The position numbers and the translations under genes are program-made. A DNA stretch of 64,000 nt, from contig NZ_VMRJ01000004.1 in assembly GCF_007713685.1 (NCBI RefSeq), forward strand, positions 219,602 to 283,601, given 5' to 3'. Below are positions 62,947 through 64,000 of the stretch, in pieces. The notes beneath the pieces are model-generated. The model saw only the letters and a list, made by a program, of their open reading frames with translations. It was not told the DNA's origin and did no database searches. Source of the DNA: Hymenobacter setariae (lineage in GTDB: Bacteria > Bacteroidota > Bacteroidia > Cytophagales > Hymenobacteraceae). The stretch's first letter is position 1. Each line of letters opens with the position of its first letter.

Positions 62947-64000
62947 ATGCGAAATATTTCTTCGACACTCAGGTTTTCAAGTTCAACTCTCAGCAATACT
63001 TTAAGAAACAGCTTTCTTTTACTCTTACTGCTAAGCTTACCAACGCTACTCCGGGCGCAGGTTAAAATTATGCCGCTGGGCAACTCCATCACTCAGGGCA
63101 ACACCCAGCACAATAGCTACCGACGCGCGCTGTGGTTTAAGCTGCGCAATGCGGGCTATAACGTTGATTTTGTAGGTAGCCAGCATGGCAACTTTGGGGG
63201 GGCGCCGCCCAATCCAGACTTTGACATGAACAGCGAAGGCCACTGGGGCTGGCGGGCCGACGAGCTGCTAGGCTCCATTAGTAGCTGGGCCACTACCTAC
63301 AAGCCTGATATCGTGCTGATGCATGCCGGCTCGAATGACATGATACAGGGCCAGAGTGTAGAAAGCACGATAAGCGAAATTAGCCAGCTCATAGACCGGT
63401 TGCGGGCTGCCAATCCGAACGTTAAAATCCTGTTGGGCCAGCTTATCCCTACTACCCTGGCTGCTAATAGCAACATTACGGCGCTGAACAACGCGCTGCC
63501 CGGACTTGCCAGCCAGAAAAGCACGGCCCAATCGAGCATCATCATTGTAAATCAGAACGCAGGCTTTAATGCGGCGACTGACACGTTTGATGGGGTGCAC
63601 CCGACCGATGGAGGCGAAGAGAAAATGGCGACCAAGTGGTACCAGGCGCTACAGCCACTGCTAACCGCCACTCCCCCGCCGGCCGCCATAGCGTTGCGCA
63701 CACCCGAAAACCCAGCTAACACCACGGCTGGCCTGAACTACCAGTACTACGAGGGCACCTGGCTGCAACTACCTGATTTTAATAACCTTCCGGTTGTTAA
63801 AGCAGGCACTACCGAATTGCCCACCCTAGACATGCGCAACCGGGACGACGACTTTGCCGTGCGCTACACTGGTTTTGTGGACGTGCCCGCCGATGGCGAA
63901 TACACTTTCTACACCTCGTCGGACGATGGCTCGCAATTGTTCATTGGTTCGACGCTGGTCGTGGACAACAACGGGGCCCACGGCCTACAGGAGCGAGCTG
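62947..64000 (+). CDS. Secreted SGNH hydrolase with PA14 domain (runs off window)
   Basis: From ATG 62947 the frame is open to the window end (351 codons). After a signal peptide (about 1-40, NSFLLLLLLSLPTLLRAQ) comes an SGNH domain: IMPLGNSITQGN (catalytic Ser), HWGWRADEL (Gly region), LMHAGSNDM (Asn) and DGVHPTDGGEEKMA (Asp/His). From about residue 255 a PA14 carbohydrate-binding domain follows: LNYQYYEGTW, RNRDDDFAVRYTGFVDV, ADGEYTFYTSSDDGSQLFI. It is likely an extracellular esterase acting on glycans; more domains, perhaps a type IX sorting tag, lie beyond the window. Confidence 0.88.
   Translation, partial: MRNISSTLRFSSSTLSNTLRNSFLLLLLLSLPTLLRAQVKIMPLGNSITQGNTQHNSYRRALWFKLRNAGYNVDFVGSQHGNFGGAPPNPDFDMNSEGHWGWRADELLGSISSWATTYKPDIVLMHAGSNDMIQGQSVESTISEISQLIDRLRAANPNVKILLGQLIPTTLAANSNITALNNALPGLASQKSTAQSSIIIVNQNAGFNAATDTFDGVHPTDGGEEKMATKWYQALQPLLTATPPPAAIALRTPENPANTTAGLNYQYYEGTWLQLPDFNNLPVVKAGTTELPTLDMRNRDDDFAVRYTGFVDVPADGEYTFYTSSDDGSQLFIGSTLVVDNNGAHGLQERA

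Overview
The window reads as a chromosomal segment of a GC-rich member of the Bacteroidota, most likely Hymenobacter or a close relative in the Hymenobacteraceae. Evidence: Bacteroidota-type -7 promoter boxes (TAnnTTTG, usually TACCTTTG or TATCTTTG) lie just upstream of many genes; PorX, the type IX secretion regulator, is present; there are SusC/TonB-receptor-like barrel, DUF6702, DUF2461 and SulP genes; and protein sequences throughout look cytophagal. I see no rRNA, tRNA, CRISPR array, insertion sequence or prophage. About 53 protein genes are supported, almost all with intact reading frames.

Layout. 1-6001: start of ffh (minus, cut by the window edge), a GT4 glycosyltransferase, a lone PseB-type dehydratase, malate dehydrogenase, a macro-domain protein and a GT9 heptosyltransferase-like protein. 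6076-16431: secreted M1 and cytosolic M16 peptidases, a stand-alone SRA/YDG protein, an O-methyltransferase, a large outer-membrane barrel protein and a LysM lytic transglycosylase. 16483-23103: a small STAS-like protein, a cysteine-less TlpA-like protein, panB, creD, an RluA-type pseudouridine synthase and a fatty-acid desaturase. 23245-25818: the conserved translation block rpsP-rimM-trmD-rplS, with structured leaders before rpsP and rplS. 26035-28623: a pectin-processing operon (two tandem SGNH esterases plus a pectin methylesterase). 28728-36686: an aminotransferase, porX, an HD phosphohydrolase, dnaA, and a 5'-nucleotidase split into two genes. 36824-41261: methylmalonyl-CoA mutase small and large subunits with an unrelated AT-richer gene between them. 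41413-50000: GerW-like, DUF1304, SDR, katG with a convergent ankyrin gene, an M20 peptidase remnant, a second STAS-like protein, a geranylgeranyl-reductase-like flavoprotein and a second SDR. 50037-64000: dxr, rseP, DUF6702, DUF2461, an L,D-transpeptidase-like protein, a GT-C membrane glycosyltransferase, a SulP transporter with a terminator-bearing leader, a beta-propeller protein, a tandem FKBP lipoprotein, an OafA-like acyltransferase in an AT-rich setting, and the start of a secreted SGNH-PA14 protein.

Most of the region is housekeeping or envelope metabolism. I found no obvious large novel system. The signals that known genes do not explain are: (a) strong excess of the palindrome CCTAGG, apparently at the expense of CCTGGG, in a genome region that also carries an orphan SRA/YDG (modified-cytosine reader type) gene; (b) a family of REP-like palindromes sharing GTCATGCTGA and GAAGCATCTTAT blocks placed directly after stop codons; (c) many other long-armed inverted repeats at gene ends; (d) a promoter, 14-codon ORF and intrinsic terminator packed into the sulP leader; and (e) a membrane-anchored orphan gene translationally linked to mutB. 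All positions come from reading the sequence; no database search or computed statistic was available.
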